46,126 nt of DNA from Streptococcus mitis (GTDB taxonomy: Bacteria > Bacillota > Bacilli > Lactobacillales > Streptococcaceae), in contig NZ_KQ970262.1 in the NCBI RefSeq assembly GCF_001579045.1, positions 178,851-224,976 of the forward strand, read 5' to 3'. How positions within the stretch are numbered: position 1 is the stretch's first letter; every line of letters starts with the position of its first letter. Positions 8,174 to 16,701 of this stretch are shown here, piece by piece. The notes under the pieces were generated by a model, which did no database searches, had not been told where the DNA came from, and was given only the letters and a program-made list of their open reading frames with translations. The position numbers and the translations under genes are program-made.

Positions 8174-9442
8174 CTAGTTTTGATAGACGATTTGTCCCTT
8201 ACAGATGGTATATTTAACCTGCCCTTTTAAGGTTTCACCAATGAATGGTGAATTAGCTGCTTTGGAAGCAAAATGGGAGTCCACAAGGCGGTCAGCCTTA
8301 GCATCAAAAATAGTGATGTCCGCCGGACCATTCTCAGCCAAGTAACCTGCTTCAAAGTTGTAAAGCTTGGCTGGGTTGTAGGTCATTTTTTCTAGCAATT
8401 CCATCAAGGTCAATTCCCCAGCTTCCACCAAATAAGTCAAACCGAGAGACAGAGAGGTTTCCAAACCAGTCATACCAGATGGCGCTTTGGTAATATCCTC
8501 GACTTTTTTTTCATCCGCATGGTGAGGCGCATGGTCAGTCGCGATAACTGTGATGACACCTGACTTGAGACCTTCGATAACAGCACGACGGTCTGATTCC
8601 AAGCGAAGCGGTGGATTCATCTTAGCATTGCTTCCTTGTGTCAAAAGGAGCGCTTCGGTCTTAGAAAAATGCTGTGGCGCTACTTCTGCTGTTACTTTCG
8701 CTCCCAATCCTTGAGCAAACTCCACTACTTTAACACTTTCTTCCTTAGACAAATGCTGGATGTGAACATGGGCTTTGGTTGCATAGGCAATCATGACATC
8801 ACGCGCCATCATAGCGTACTCAGCCACCCCAGTTGCACCACAGATATGGAAATGTTCTTTAGCAATGTTTTCGTTAAACCCAAGAACACCGTTCAATCCT
8901 GGATCTTCCTCATGAAGACTAATAAAGGTATTAAGTTTTTTTGCTTCCTCCATGGCTTCCTTGACAACTTTACTACTTTCAAGTGGGATACCGTCGTCTG
9001 AGAAACCAACTGCACCAGCTTCTAAAAGTGCCTTAAAGTCAGTCAAATCTTGCCCATTAAAATTCTTAGTAATGGTCGCAACAGTCTTGACATTGATCTT
9101 TTCCTTGGCAGCTGACTGGAGAACTTCTTGCAGGGTTTCTACATCTGATATGGTTGGACTAGTATTAGCCATCATGACAACCGTTGTAAAACCACCTGCA
9201 GCGGCTGCTAAAGCACCAGTATGGATATCTTCCTTGTGGGTCTGACCAGGTTCACGGAAATGAACATGGATATCAACCAAGCCAGGAGCAACTACTAGAC
9301 CAGTAGCATCTAAGATTTCTGCTCCTTCTTCCTTGATTTCAGGCGCAATTTTGACAATTTTCCCATCTTGGACTAAAACATCACACACTTGATCCAAGCC
9401 AGACTTGGGATCCATAACACGACCATTTTTGATTAGTAGCAT
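8174..9442 (-). CDS. pyrC: Dihydroorotase
   Basis: PyrC catalyses reversible cyclisation of N-carbamoyl-aspartate to dihydroorotate, step three of pyrimidine synthesis, in the cytosol. The 422-aa protein is the class I type: metal-binding HVHFREPG near residue 60, HKEDIHTG soon after, later metal-site histidines in ISLHEEDP and HIQHLSKEE, and DHAPHH near 305. It ends with the amidohydrolase GQIVYQN tail. The ATG follows AAAGGAG. mutX ends 12 bases upstream, so the genes are co-transcribed. No pyrimidine-specific leader is visible; the cluster is a housekeeping operon rather than a pyr operon. Confidence 0.96.
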   Translation of the reverse strand: MLLIKNGRVMDPKSGLDQVCDVLVQDGKIVKIAPEIKEEGAEILDATGLVVAPGLVDIHVHFREPGQTHKEDIHTGALAAAAGGFTTVVMMANTSPTISDVETLQEVLQSAAKEKINVKTVATITKNFNGQDLTDFKALLEAGAVGFSDDGIPLESSKVVKEAMEEAKKLNTFISLHEEDPGLNGVLGFNENIAKEHFHICGATGVAEYAMMARDVMIAYATKAHVHIQHLSKEESVKVVEFAQGLGAKVTAEVAPQHFSKTEALLLTQGSNAKMNPPLRLESDRRAVIEGLKSGVITVIATDHAPHHADEKKVEDITKAPSGMTGLETSLSLGLTYLVEAGELTLMELLEKMTYNPAKLYNFEAGYLAENGPADITIFDAKADRLVDSHFASKAANSPFIGETLKGQVKYTICKGQIVYQN

Positions 9443-9454
9443 CTACTTTCTCCT

Positions 9455-9919
9455 TTATTCATAGAAATCGACTTGGGTATCCAACAATTTATCCCCATCA
9501 TAAACAAACTTGGCTGAAAAGAAGGGTTTGTCCTCTAAAAGCCATTCAACAAAGGTGTGGTCACCTTCCCAAGTAGGCTTGCTCAAAACTTCATCATAAG
9601 GAACCCATTCAAGCGTCCCCTCATTGCAGTCAATTAAGTCCCCCTCAAACTCCGTCACCTTAAAAACATAGGTGTACCAGTCTAGATCTGGCGTAAATTC
9701 AGGAAAAGTGATAACACCTTTTAGAACTGGCTTGGCTTTGAGCCCTGTTTCTTCGAGGATTTCACGCGCCGCGCATTCCTGAGGTGTCTCTCCTCGCTCT
9801 AGCTTACCACCCACGCCAATCCATTTCCCTTCATGAACATCATTGGGTTTCTTATTACGGTGAAGCATGAGTAGTTCTTTCCCGTTATCTATGTAGCAAA
9901 TCGTCGCTAACTGAGGCAT
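9455..9919 (-). CDS. mutX: Nudix hydrolase, 8-oxo-dGTP diphosphatase MutX
   Basis: This MutT-type enzyme removes oxidised guanine nucleotides so they are not put into DNA. The 154-aa protein carries a complete Nudix box, GGKLERGETPQECAAREILEE (start at about residue 37; GX5EX7REUXEEXGU). In mitis-group streptococci the gene in this position, next to ung, is called mutX. The ATG follows AAGGAG. It lies 9 bases after ung and 12 before pyrC, so it is in an operon. The pairing of ung and mutX puts two DNA-damage-avoidance functions together. Confidence 0.93.
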   Translation of the reverse strand: MPQLATICYIDNGKELLMLHRNKKPNDVHEGKWIGVGGKLERGETPQECAAREILEETGLKAKPVLKGVITFPEFTPDLDWYTYVFKVTEFEGDLIDCNEGTLEWVPYDEVLSKPTWEGDHTFVEWLLEDKPFFSAKFVYDGDKLLDTQVDFYE

Positions 9920-9928
9920 ATTCTCTCC

Positions 9929-10582
9929 TTATCTAAGCCAATCGATTGGCTCTTGTCCTGTTTCTGTTAAGAATGCATTAGCCTTGGAAAAAGGCTTGGA
10001 ACCCCAAAATCCTCTGTAAACCGATAAAGGACTGGGATGGGCTGATTCGATAATCAAGTGGTGAGGATTGGTAACTAAGGCCTTCTTCTTACGTGCATAA
10101 GCACCCCAGAGTATAAAGACTACTGGTTTATCTAGTTGATTGACCACCTGAATCACAGCATCAGTAAATGGCTCCCAGATCTGCCCAGCATGACCATTGG
10201 CCTGTCCAGCAGGAACTGTCAAACAAGCATTAAGAAGCAAGACTCCTTGCTCAGCCCAAGCTGTCAAATCATGAGATTTCTTAACCCCGATATCATCTGA
10301 CAATTCTTTCAAGATATTTTGCAAGGATGGCGGAGCTGGGATAGAGTCGGGTACAGAAAAACTCAAGCCCTGCGCTTGACCTGGCCCGTGATAGGGATCT
10401 TGCCCTAGAATCACCACCTTAACTTCTTCAAGCGGTGTTGTCAAGAGAGCCTGAAAAACCTTTTCCTTGGGTGGATAAATAGTCCCCTGAGCATAGACCT
10501 GATTCATAAACTGATTGATTTTCGCAAAATAACCCTCAGGTAATTGCTCCTTAATCAAAGCATGCCAAGACGAGTGTTCCAT
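9929..10582 (-). CDS. ung: Uracil-DNA glycosylase
   Basis: Ung removes uracil from DNA in base excision repair. The 217-aa length is typical for family 1. The water-activating motif [17 protein letters not shown] (catalytic Asp in GQDPYH), the uracil-recognition part LLNACLTV, and the DNA-intercalation loop HPSPLS are all present. It is the first gene of the ung-mutX-pyrC group; an extended -10 promoter lies about 30 bases before the start. The ATG has GGAG upstream. Confidence 0.97.
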   Translation of the reverse strand: MEHSSWHALIKEQLPEGYFAKINQFMNQVYAQGTIYPPKEKVFQALLTTPLEEVKVVILGQDPYHGPGQAQGLSFSVPDSIPAPPSLQNILKELSDDIGVKKSHDLTAWAEQGVLLLNACLTVPAGQANGHAGQIWEPFTDAVIQVVNQLDKPVVFILWGAYARKKKALVTNPHHLIIESAHPSPLSVYRGFWGSKPFSKANAFLTETGQEPIDWLR

Positions 10583-10610
10583 AGCCGACTCCTTCGTTTT
10601 TACTGCCTCT

Positions 10611-10619
10611 ATTATAGCA
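10611..10619 (-). promoter_or_regulatory. Extended -10 promoter of ung-mutX-pyrC
   Basis: On minus the sequence reads TGCTATAAT, an extended -10. No good -35 is seen because that position is taken by the terminator of the upstream HAD gene. Confidence 0.6.
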
Positions 10620-10645
10620 AAAAGTGGCTTTCTAAACCACTTTTT
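10619..10645 (-). terminator. Terminator of the HAD gene
   Basis: A perfect 9-bp stem (aaaaagtgg / ccacttttt) with a 9-nt loop overlaps the HAD stop codon; the second arm ends in the T run on minus. Confidence 0.75.
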
Positions 10646-11336
10646 ACAGTTTATCTAAGCAATCCAGCAAGTCTTGGAAGGAATAGACTTCGTAAGTAGG
10701 CTGGACTTGTGTGTGATTTTCGAGGTGATGAGGATTGTACCAGATAGTGTCTATCCCCGCATTATTGCCACCTTGAATATCGGCGGTTAGGGAATCTCCA
10801 ATCATCAGCGTCTTTTCTTTACTAAAACCTGCAATCTGCTGACCGATTTTTTCATAAAAGAGAGCATCAGGCTTTTGTATTTGCAACTGTTCTGAGATAA
10901 AGACTTGATTGAAATATGGCGCTAGACCCGATTGAGCCAAACGTCCTGTCTGAATGGCAGTAATACCATTTGTCGCAGCATACAGCTCATAATCTCTCTC
11001 GATAAGGTTATCCAAGAATTCATGAGCGCCTGAAAAAGTTTGCCCCTGCTGGGCAAGGTAAAATTGGTAACGCTGGGCTAGAAAACTACCGTCTTTTTCC
11101 TGTCCAAAATGAGCAAATAAACGAGAAAAGCGCGTGTTAACCAGCTCTTGTTTACTAATTTTCTTTTGCTCCAAGTCCCTCCAGAGAGCCTTGTTCATAG
11201 GAACATAATAGTCTTTATAGGCTTGAATATCCGCAACTCCTTCTTCTCTTAGAAGTTGCGTCAAAGCCACATCCTCAGCAGCATCAAAATCAAGCAAGGT
11301 GTGATCAAGGTCGAAGAGTAGAAATTTGTAGGACAA
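10644..11336 (-). CDS. HAD-superfamily hydrolase, YjjG-like nucleotidase
   Basis: The 230-aa protein has HAD motif I at the very start ([11 protein letters not shown], nucleophile and acid/base Asp), motif II AATNGI, a Lys in [13 protein letters not shown], and motif [16 protein letters not shown]. The helical cap between motifs I and II and the family order resemble YjjG/YfnB noncanonical nucleoside monophosphate phosphatases, but the substrate is inferred. The start appears to be TTG at 11336, with AAAGG about ten bases upstream; no better ATG precedes the HAD motif. It follows the 65-residue gene by 37 bases and may share its transcript. Confidence 0.88.
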   Translation of the reverse strand: MSYKFLLFDLDHTLLDFDAAEDVALTQLLREEGVADIQAYKDYYVPMNKALWRDLEQKKISKQELVNTRFSRLFAHFGQEKDGSFLAQRYQFYLAQQGQTFSGAHEFLDNLIERDYELYAATNGITAIQTGRLAQSGLAPYFNQVFISEQLQIQKPDALFYEKIGQQIAGFSKEKTLMIGDSLTADIQGGNNAGIDTIWYNPHHLENHTQVQPTYEVYSFQDLLDCLDKL

Positions 11337-11373
11337 TTTGAGGTTTTCCTTTCTAGATACTTAATAGATTAGT

Positions 11374-11571
11374 TTATTTCCTCTTTTTCTTAGTTTTATT
11401 CATCAACATACCAACCACAACTGGAGTAACCACACTTCCAACTTGTCCAACAACTTTAAGTATCTTTTTTGCTTCATCTATTTTTTTGTTTCTACACGAT
11501 TCGCACTTATTGTGCTTATAACTTGATGGTAAATCCCTAGTACATGTCTTACATTTTTTTATTTCTTTCAT
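11374..11571 (-). CDS. Small protein: four-cysteine zinc ribbon plus one hydrophobic helix
   Basis: I do not recognise this 65-aa protein. It has two CxxC knuckles (C7/C10 and C23/C26), which probably bind zinc, then a lysine-rich linker. A glycine/valine-rich hydrophobic stretch (VVGQVGSVVTPVVVGMLM, residues 40-57) and a basic KTKKKRK tail follow. This fits a small membrane-anchored protein with a cytosolic zinc ribbon. Its ATG overlaps the stop of the 333-residue gene by 4 bases (ATGA), so the two are translationally coupled and probably work together. Confidence 0.65.
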   Translation of the reverse strand: MKEIKKCKTCTRDLPSSYKHNKCESCRNKKIDEAKKILKVVGQVGSVVTPVVVGMLMNKTKKKRK

Positions 11572-12569
11572 TCTAGCACCTCTGTCTCAATAGAATCTGT
11601 TTTATTTGGTAATTTCATTATAGAAGTTTCAATTTTTGGCAATTCTTTTGTCCAGTAATTTGTAGGAGAAGGATCAAGTAAATCAAGTCTCTCTACTAAT
11701 TCCTGAGAACTGAGATAAGTTTCGTTAATAAACTTCCCAAAGTAATCCAAACTTTTTTGAGCAGCCTTTTTCTCGCCCAACTCATTATAAGCTATTGCTG
11801 CTGATAGTGAAACGATATTTACAACTGCTAATCCATCTCTAATCTCATTCATACGAGCTTCTATTTTATCTGGTTTATCACCTTTTAATAACTTACCCCA
11901 AGTAGAATCTGGTTGTTCTTTGATAAAATTTACATTTGATTTTTGACTAAGCATTAAGAGATTTCTACTATCTTCTGCATCTGAAATAACTTGCAGTAAC
12001 ATCATTGTTCTAATGTTTGGATCTGATATCTCTCTAGCTTGCAAGAGTTTCTGTTGACAACTATAGCCTATTGCAAGTCTATCTGACTCCTGTCCTTTTC
12101 TGACGTCCTCAATAGCATATTGTACATTTTGAATCTCCTCTGCAATCTGAGCCATTTGAATTTGTGACGAATAATCAGCTAAGGCTTTATTTAATTCTGG
12201 TGTCAATTTAACAGATTTCAATGGTACATTTCCAATGACTTTATTAGTATTAGTATCTACTAATACCGCCAAGAGAGAGCCATCTTTCTTGGTCATTAAT
12301 TTTAACACTCCTTGAGCAATTGCTTCCCGTTGTTCTGGAGAAAGAATTGCCTGAAAAACCTCTTCAGGTATACTAGATTGGACAACATGGATAAAGGCTG
12401 GAGCAGAATATAACATTTTTTCTACTTCAGATAAGATTTTATTTGCATTTTTGACTAATGGTTTAGCTATTTCTGGTAACTTATTAAAAAATGATGAGGG
12501 TTTTAGTTCATAACCATCAATATCAAGAATATCGAAGTCATCTTCTCCAAAAAATAAAACTTCATCCAT
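11568..12569 (-). CDS. Uncharacterised 333-residue protein, helical
   Basis: I do not recognise the family. The N-terminus is very acidic (MDEVLFFGEDDFDILDIDG). A middle part (about 85-125) looks like a small alpha/beta unit, with GSLLAVLVDTNTNKVIG. Residues ~125-215 are predicted long helices or coiled coil (QIAEEIQNVQYAIEDVRKGQ). The C-terminal third is also helical. No signal peptide or clear transmembrane helix is seen, though NIVSLSAAIAYNEL is mildly hydrophobic. The start has GAGGTAG upstream and an extended -10 promoter about 40 bases before it. It overlaps the zinc-ribbon gene. A. paired accessory or stress function is possible, but nothing in the sequence proves it. Confidence 0.7.
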   Translation of the reverse strand: MDEVLFFGEDDFDILDIDGYELKPSSFFNKLPEIAKPLVKNANKILSEVEKMLYSAPAFIHVVQSSIPEEVFQAILSPEQREAIAQGVLKLMTKKDGSLLAVLVDTNTNKVIGNVPLKSVKLTPELNKALADYSSQIQMAQIAEEIQNVQYAIEDVRKGQESDRLAIGYSCQQKLLQAREISDPNIRTMMLLQVISDAEDSRNLLMLSQKSNVNFIKEQPDSTWGKLLKGDKPDKIEARMNEIRDGLAVVNIVSLSAAIAYNELGEKKAAQKSLDYFGKFINETYLSSQELVERLDLLDPSPTNYWTKELPKIETSIMKLPNKTDSIETEVLE

Positions 12570-12605
12570 AAATTACTACCTCATTATGTTTAAATTATTA
12601 GAAAT

Positions 12606-12614
12606 ATTATACCA
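12606..12614 (-). promoter_or_regulatory. Extended -10 promoter of the 333-residue/zinc-ribbon operon
   Basis: On minus: TGGTATAAT, a TGn-extended -10, 37 bases upstream of the ATG. No clear -35. Confidence 0.6.
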
Positions 12615-12846
12615 TATTAAACAAAATTATGATTTTGATTTTTCTTTAATATTATCTATCCAATCATTTTTACTGGAATCTAACATAAAAAACTCTCTTA
12701 TACAACTGACAGCCCAAACTTTTCAGGATAGATCGATCCTAACTATCGAATACCTTGGTTTCATAAATATCCTTGTAATTCTAGTCCTAGAATTCCTATA
12801 AACTAAATGTTTTCGTACTACTCTAAGCCATTGATTGCCTTAAATT

Positions 12847-12942
12847 TTAATTTTTGAAGGATTCTAAAGCTAGAATAGTCCCATCCCAATTAGTTTTGAA
12901 TGGTTCACAATTTAAAAATTCTATGGCTTTACTTCTGTTAAA
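12847..12942 (-). pseudogene. Possible 3' gene remnant in the 12615-13053 gap
   Basis: Thirty-one codons on minus read RSKAIEFLNCEPFKTNWDGT then ILALESFKN and stop, a plausible protein end without a start codon or ribosome binding site. The rest of the gap between the dha and 333-residue genes is AT-rich and holds nothing else I can support. Confidence 0.3.
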
Positions 12943-13053
12943 TTAAAAAGGAACTGCGCAAGCAATCCCTTTCTGATTTTGTAATAATCTACTTAAACTT
13001 TGATAGTAGTGATAATCAATAACCCACCTATAAAAAGAGTTATAGTAAATTCC

Positions 13054-13428
13054 TTATTTATTGATTTCAAGCTCCGCCAACTGTGTTTGAATAACTGACA
13101 GTTCTGTCCCAGCCTGAAGAAGAGCTGCTGCAGTATAGGTGCCTTCTACAATTGGAACACTGTTGATGATGATACTCTTATCACTGAAATCAGCCACCAT
13201 TTCTAAGTTCATTTTAGCAGAGCCTAGGTCAAAAAAGGCAAGTAAAGTATCTGCTGGATTTTCAGAAACAACCCTATCTACTTGATCAAAACTAGTTCCA
13301 ATTCCTCCATCCTCGGTTCCTCCTACATAAGTAATCGGAACATCTTTAGCCACTTCACTAATTAGTTCAACAAGACCTTGTGCAATGTTTTTGGAATGTG
13401 AAACGATAACAAGACCAATACTTCCCAT
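13054..13428 (-). CDS. dhaM: Dihydroxyacetone kinase phosphoryl donor subunit DhaM (EIIA-Man-like)
   Basis: DhaM takes phosphate from HPr and passes it to ADP bound on DhaL. The 124-aa single-domain form, as in lactococci, begins with the EIIA-mannose-like strand GLVIVSHSKNIAQGL, whose His is the phosphorylation site. GGTEDGGIGTS and LLAFFDLGSAKMNLE are family-typical. The ATG at 13428 overlaps the dhaL stop (TGATG) and has a G-rich site upstream; an in-frame TTG at 13431 is unlikely. It is the last gene of dhaK-dhaL-dhaM. Confidence 0.92.
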   Translation of the reverse strand: MGSIGLVIVSHSKNIAQGLVELISEVAKDVPITYVGGTEDGGIGTSFDQVDRVVSENPADTLLAFFDLGSAKMNLEMVADFSDKSIIINSVPIVEGTYTAAALLQAGTELSVIQTQLAELEINK

Positions 13429-14003
13429 CAAACCACCCCGGTTTCTAAAAGAGCAGTAAAGAGTAATCCTGATGAAAATGATCCAGGGTCAATATGTCCA
13501 AGAGATCGTTCTCCTACATAAGATGCTCTTCCTTTAGTTGCAAGTAAATCTTTGGTAGCATTCACTACCTGATCAATAACCTCTTGAGTCAACTGGCCAT
13601 CATACAAGGCGGCAATAACAGGAGTCCAAACATCAACCATTGTCTTTTCTCCAACTTCTGCTTTCCCACGTTTGACAATCATATCCAAACCACTTTGTAA
13701 GATTTCTTCTAATTTCGAATTTGAATCAGCCTTGGCCATGCCCATAAAAGCAGAGCCATACAAGGGACCAGAAGCACCGCCTACCTTACTCAGTAATTGC
13801 ATTGAAACAAGTTTAAAAACATCACTACTTGTCTCAAATTTCTTGCCTTCTAAGTTTTCCATAACTGCAGCCATGCCACGCGCCATATTTCCACCGTGGT
13901 CTCCATCACCTATAGGAGTGTCTAGCTCACTAAGATAATCTTTCTGTTCTTGAATCTTTTCATTAAAAAGCTTCATCCATTCAAGAGCTTGTTCAGCATT
14001 CAT
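13428..14003 (-). CDS. dhaL: Dihydroxyacetone kinase ADP-binding subunit DhaL
   Basis: DhaL carries a tightly bound ADP that is rephosphorylated by DhaM and then phosphorylates dihydroxyacetone held by DhaK. The 191-aa all-helical protein has the Mg-ADP motif DTPIGDGDHGGNMARG near residue 26, GGASGPLYGSAF near 75, and the C-terminal GRASYVGERSLGHIDPG segment. The ATG has AGGAGG upstream. It lies 21 bases after dhaK and overlaps dhaM. Confidence 0.95.
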   Translation of the reverse strand: MNAEQALEWMKLFNEKIQEQKDYLSELDTPIGDGDHGGNMARGMAAVMENLEGKKFETSSDVFKLVSMQLLSKVGGASGPLYGSAFMGMAKADSNSKLEEILQSGLDMIVKRGKAEVGEKTMVDVWTPVIAALYDGQLTQEVIDQVVNATKDLLATKGRASYVGERSLGHIDPGSFSSGLLFTALLETGVV

Positions 14004-14024
14004 TTGACATTTCCTCCTTGAGTT

Positions 14025-15014
14025 TTACCAAGCTGGTGTAGTAACAGGTGCATTTAGAGCATCCAACCACTCATCATCTGCCAATCGAATCAATGTTAAT
14101 GACAAACCAGCCATATCAATTGAAGTCATATAGTTCCCTATTTTCTTAAATGCCAACTGAACACCTTTTTCATGGAGCAATTTAGCAACATCATTTGCAA
14201 ATACGTATTGTTCCATAAGAGGAGTGCTTCCTAAACCATTGATGAGAAGGCCATAGCGTTCGCCATCTTTAAGTTGGAAACCTTCAGATAATTTTTCAAC
14301 CAACTCTGATGCCAATTGTGCGGAAGGTTGCATTTTCTCTTTTTTATACCCTGGCTCACCGTGAATACCAACTCCATATTCAAATTCATCGTCTTCTAAA
14401 ACAAATCCTGGTTTGCCAACTTCAGGAACGGTTGCTCCAGACAGGGCCAGCCCAATTGTTTTAATTTCTAACACAAGTTTATCTGCCAAATCCTTTATTT
14501 CAGCTAAGGATTTACCAGAACGAGCTGCAGAACCCAAAATTTTATGGACTAAAATAGTACCCGCAACACCTCGACGGCCTTGAGTATAGAGACTATTTTC
14601 AACAGCGATATCATCATCAACCACAACACTTGCTACATCAATACCTTCCATTTCAGCAAGTTCTTGTGCAATTTCAAAGTTCATAATGTCACCAGAATAG
14701 TTCTTGATGACCATGAAAACTCCAGCACCTTCATCAGCCACCTTAATGGCTTCTAAAATTTGGTCCGGAGTAGGTGAAGTGAAGACTGCTCCACAAATGG
14801 CAGCAGACAACATTCCATCTCCTACAAATCCAGCATGACTTGGTTCATGTCCTGAACCTCCACCTGAAATGAGTCCAACTTTTCCTGTCTTTTCTGCCTT
14901 TCTAACGATGACATCAAAACCATCTAAGCGTTCTACCAAGTCATCATGCATGAATGACAATCCCTGCAACATTTCATCAACAACTTGTGTCGGTTCATTT
15001 ATAATTTTTTTCAT
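14025..15014 (-). CDS. dhaK: Dihydroxyacetone kinase substrate-binding subunit DhaK
   Basis: DhaK binds dihydroxyacetone covalently through a hemiaminal bond to a histidine, for phosphorylation to DHAP. The 329-aa protein has the expected residues: H56 in GGGSGHEPSH, D109 in NYSGDIMNFE and H218 in GVGIHGEPG. It ends with SLTLIRLADDEWLDALNAP. It is the first gene of dhaKLM, with AAAGGAG before ATG. Upstream are a promoter, a cre site and a DhaS-type operator, and then the divergent dhaS-dhaQ genes. DHA can come from glycerol oxidation or fructose-6-phosphate cleavage; no glycerol dehydrogenase is present in the window. Confidence 0.95.
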   Translation of the reverse strand: MKKIINEPTQVVDEMLQGLSFMHDDLVERLDGFDVIVRKAEKTGKVGLISGGGSGHEPSHAGFVGDGMLSAAICGAVFTSPTPDQILEAIKVADEGAGVFMVIKNYSGDIMNFEIAQELAEMEGIDVASVVVDDDIAVENSLYTQGRRGVAGTILVHKILGSAARSGKSLAEIKDLADKLVLEIKTIGLALSGATVPEVGKPGFVLEDDEFEYGVGIHGEPGYKKEKMQPSAQLASELVEKLSEGFQLKDGERYGLLINGLGSTPLMEQYVFANDVAKLLHEKGVQLAFKKIGNYMTSIDMAGLSLTLIRLADDEWLDALNAPVTTPAW

Positions 15015-15040
15015 GAGAAACTCCTTTCGGTATGTACCTT

Positions 15041-15055
15041 TGTTTTCGCTTTCAT
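15041..15055 (-). promoter_or_regulatory. cre (CcpA) site at dhaKLM
   Basis: On minus ATGAAAGCGAAAACA matches WTGNAANCGNWNNCW at every fixed position. It starts at the -10 and runs into the transcription start, a place where CcpA represses. Confidence 0.75.
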
Positions 15056-15082
15056 TATATATTTTTTATCGCTGGCTGATAA
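15054..15082 (-). promoter_or_regulatory. dhaKLM promoter
   Basis: On minus: TTATCA (15077-15082), a 17-base spacer and TATAAT (15054-15059). The poor -35 suits an activated promoter, with the operator directly upstream. Confidence 0.7.
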
Positions 15083-15083
15083 G

Positions 15084-15105
15084 GGACAGATTCTATTATT
15101 TGTCC
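15084..15105. promoter_or_regulatory. DhaS/DhaQ operator
   Basis: The palindrome GGACAGAT-N6-ATTTGTCC differs at one base from the Lactococcus DhaS operator as I remember it (GGACACAT-N6-ATTTGTCC). It lies just upstream of the dhaK -35 and between the divergent dhaK and dhaS promoters. Confidence 0.82.
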
Positions 15106-15133
15106 CCTTTTAAACCCGTTTCAAACATTTTTT

Positions 15134-15142
15134 TGGTAAAAT
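15134..15142 (+). promoter_or_regulatory. Extended -10 promoter of dhaS-dhaQ
   Basis: TGGTAAAAT is a TGn-extended -10. It overlaps the ATG at 15141, so that codon would not be in the message; this supports the start at 15168. Confidence 0.6.
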
Positions 15143-15167
15143 GAAGGAAGTAAAAGAAAGGCTTCCT

Positions 15168-15698
15168 ATGGCATCATCACTTATTACAAAAAAACGGATT
15201 GCCAAGGCATTTAGAGACCTATTAGCTACTAGAGAATTTGACAAAATCTCCATTGTAGATATCATGGAATCAGCTGGCATTCGTAGACAGACCTTTTATA
15301 ATCACTTTCTTGACAAATATGAACTGCTAGACTGGATATTTGAAAATGACTTAACCGAGTATATCACCAATAACTTGGACTTCATTTCGGGCCAAAAACT
15401 ATTACAAGAATTATTTTTTTATTTCGAACAAGAGCGTGACTTTTATATTCAACTTTTTGATATTCAAGGGCAAAATAACTTCTATGACCACTTTATCAGC
15501 TACTGTCGCTTGCTTGTATCAAAAATTTTAAAAGAATACGGTCAGATTGATATCGATTCATCTGCTTATACTTGTTTTTTGTTAGACTATCATTCACATG
15601 CTCTAGCAGAAATCGTGAAGGCTTACGTCAATAAAAAAAGTCCAGTTCCACAACCAGACTTTCTAATCATGACAATTATTGGAAAGAGACCACAATGA
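15168..15698 (+). CDS. dhaS: TetR-family activator DhaS of the dha operon
   Basis: This 176-aa protein has a TetR helix-turn-helix at the N-terminus (KRIAKAFRDLL ... ISIVDIMESAGIRRQTFYNHF). In lactococci DhaS with DhaQ and dihydroxyacetone activates dhaKLM, unlike most TetR proteins. I chose the ATG at 15168 because it has AAAGG upstream and because the upstream in-frame ATG (15141) lies within the -10. Its stop overlaps the dhaQ start (ATGA). The operator in the divergent region matches the DhaS site, which supports the name. Confidence 0.9.
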   Translation: MASSLITKKRIAKAFRDLLATREFDKISIVDIMESAGIRRQTFYNHFLDKYELLDWIFENDLTEYITNNLDFISGQKLLQELFFYFEQERDFYIQLFDIQGQNNFYDHFISYCRLLVSKILKEYGQIDIDSSAYTCFLLDYHSHALAEIVKAYVNKKSPVPQPDFLIMTIIGKRPQ

Positions 15699-16684
15699 CA
15701 TTTATTTCAAATCATAAACAGAAAATTATTTCAAGTTACATTTCGGCAACTGTCAGCAGTCATCCTGAATTAGAAAAACACCCTACTTTACCATTAGTCT
15801 ATCAAAAAAATCGCAATCCTCATCAGGTTCCAATCTTGTCGGGTGGAGGTTTCGGTCACGAACCTGCGCATATTGGATATGTGGGAGAAGGAATGCTTAC
15901 TGCTGCTATCTATGGCCAATTATTTACTCCTCCTACAAGAACTGAAATCTTAGAGTCCATTCGTTTTTTAAACAATGGTCACGGTGTCTTCATCATTGTA
16001 AAAAATTTCGAAGCAGACATCAAAGAATTTAGCTGGGCCATTAATACTGCTAGACAAGAAGGAATTAAGGTCGGCTATAGTCTAGCACACGACGATATTT
16101 CAATTGAACCTCACAATAGATTTCAAATTAGAGGAAGAGGGCTTGCAGGAACTATTTTACTTCATAAAGTTCTAGGATATGCAGCTCAAAATGGTTCCGA
16201 CATAGAGCAACTAACTGATTTAGGTCATGAACTTGCTCCCGAAATCGCAACAATTGGCTTTGCAACGAAATCTGCTAGTCTCCCCCAAGCCATCCTTCCA
16301 CTATTTAACTTGGAAGAAGGAAATATTTCCTATGGTATTGGGATACATGGCGAAGAAGGCTATCGTATCGTCCCATTCCAATCATCGGAAATCCTTGCAA
16401 ATGAAATTATAAGTAAATTAAGATTGCACTATCATTGGAAAAAGGGTGATCAATTTATATTGCTTGTAAATAATCTAGGCACTACCAGCAACTTAGAAAT
16501 GGGCATATTTATCAATGATCTCCTTCAACTCTTAGAAATTGAAGGAGTCACTATTACCTTTATAAAATCAGGAACATTTATGACCAGTCTAGATATGGCA
16601 GGTATATCCGTAACTCTTTGCCCCGTAAAAAATAAACAGTGGTTAGAAGCGCTCAATGCTCCAACGACAGCTTTTGCATGGTAA
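15695..16684 (+). CDS. dhaQ: DhaK paralogue DhaQ, dihydroxyacetone sensor
   Basis: DhaQ has the DhaK fold but works as co-activator: it binds dihydroxyacetone and then DhaS. The 329-aa protein is clearly diverged from the DhaK at 14025-15014. It keeps the substrate histidine (H218 in GIGIHGEEG), a His in GGGFGHEPAH (H55) and D108 in NFEADIKEF. Its pairing with dhaS by a 4-base overlap, divergent from dhaKLM, is the known DhaS-DhaQ arrangement. The retained residues mean kinase-substrate function cannot be fully excluded from sequence. A terminator follows. Confidence 0.9.
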   Translation: MTFISNHKQKIISSYISATVSSHPELEKHPTLPLVYQKNRNPHQVPILSGGGFGHEPAHIGYVGEGMLTAAIYGQLFTPPTRTEILESIRFLNNGHGVFIIVKNFEADIKEFSWAINTARQEGIKVGYSLAHDDISIEPHNRFQIRGRGLAGTILLHKVLGYAAQNGSDIEQLTDLGHELAPEIATIGFATKSASLPQAILPLFNLEEGNISYGIGIHGEEGYRIVPFQSSEILANEIISKLRLHYHWKKGDQFILLVNNLGTTSNLEMGIFINDLLQLLEIEGVTITFIKSGTFMTSLDMAGISVTLCPVKNKQWLEALNAPTTAFAW

Positions 16685-16701
16685 TTTGCTTGTATAATCC
16701 A

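Noticed and set aside
12586-12801. Plus-strand ORF of 71 codons in the gap upstream of the 333-residue gene
   Set aside because: No ribosome binding site, low-complexity hydrophobic product, and it overlaps the promoter of the minus-strand operon.
13000-13060. Possible dhaKLM terminator (ataac...gttat)
   Set aside because: The stem is short and has no T-run; too weak to annotate.
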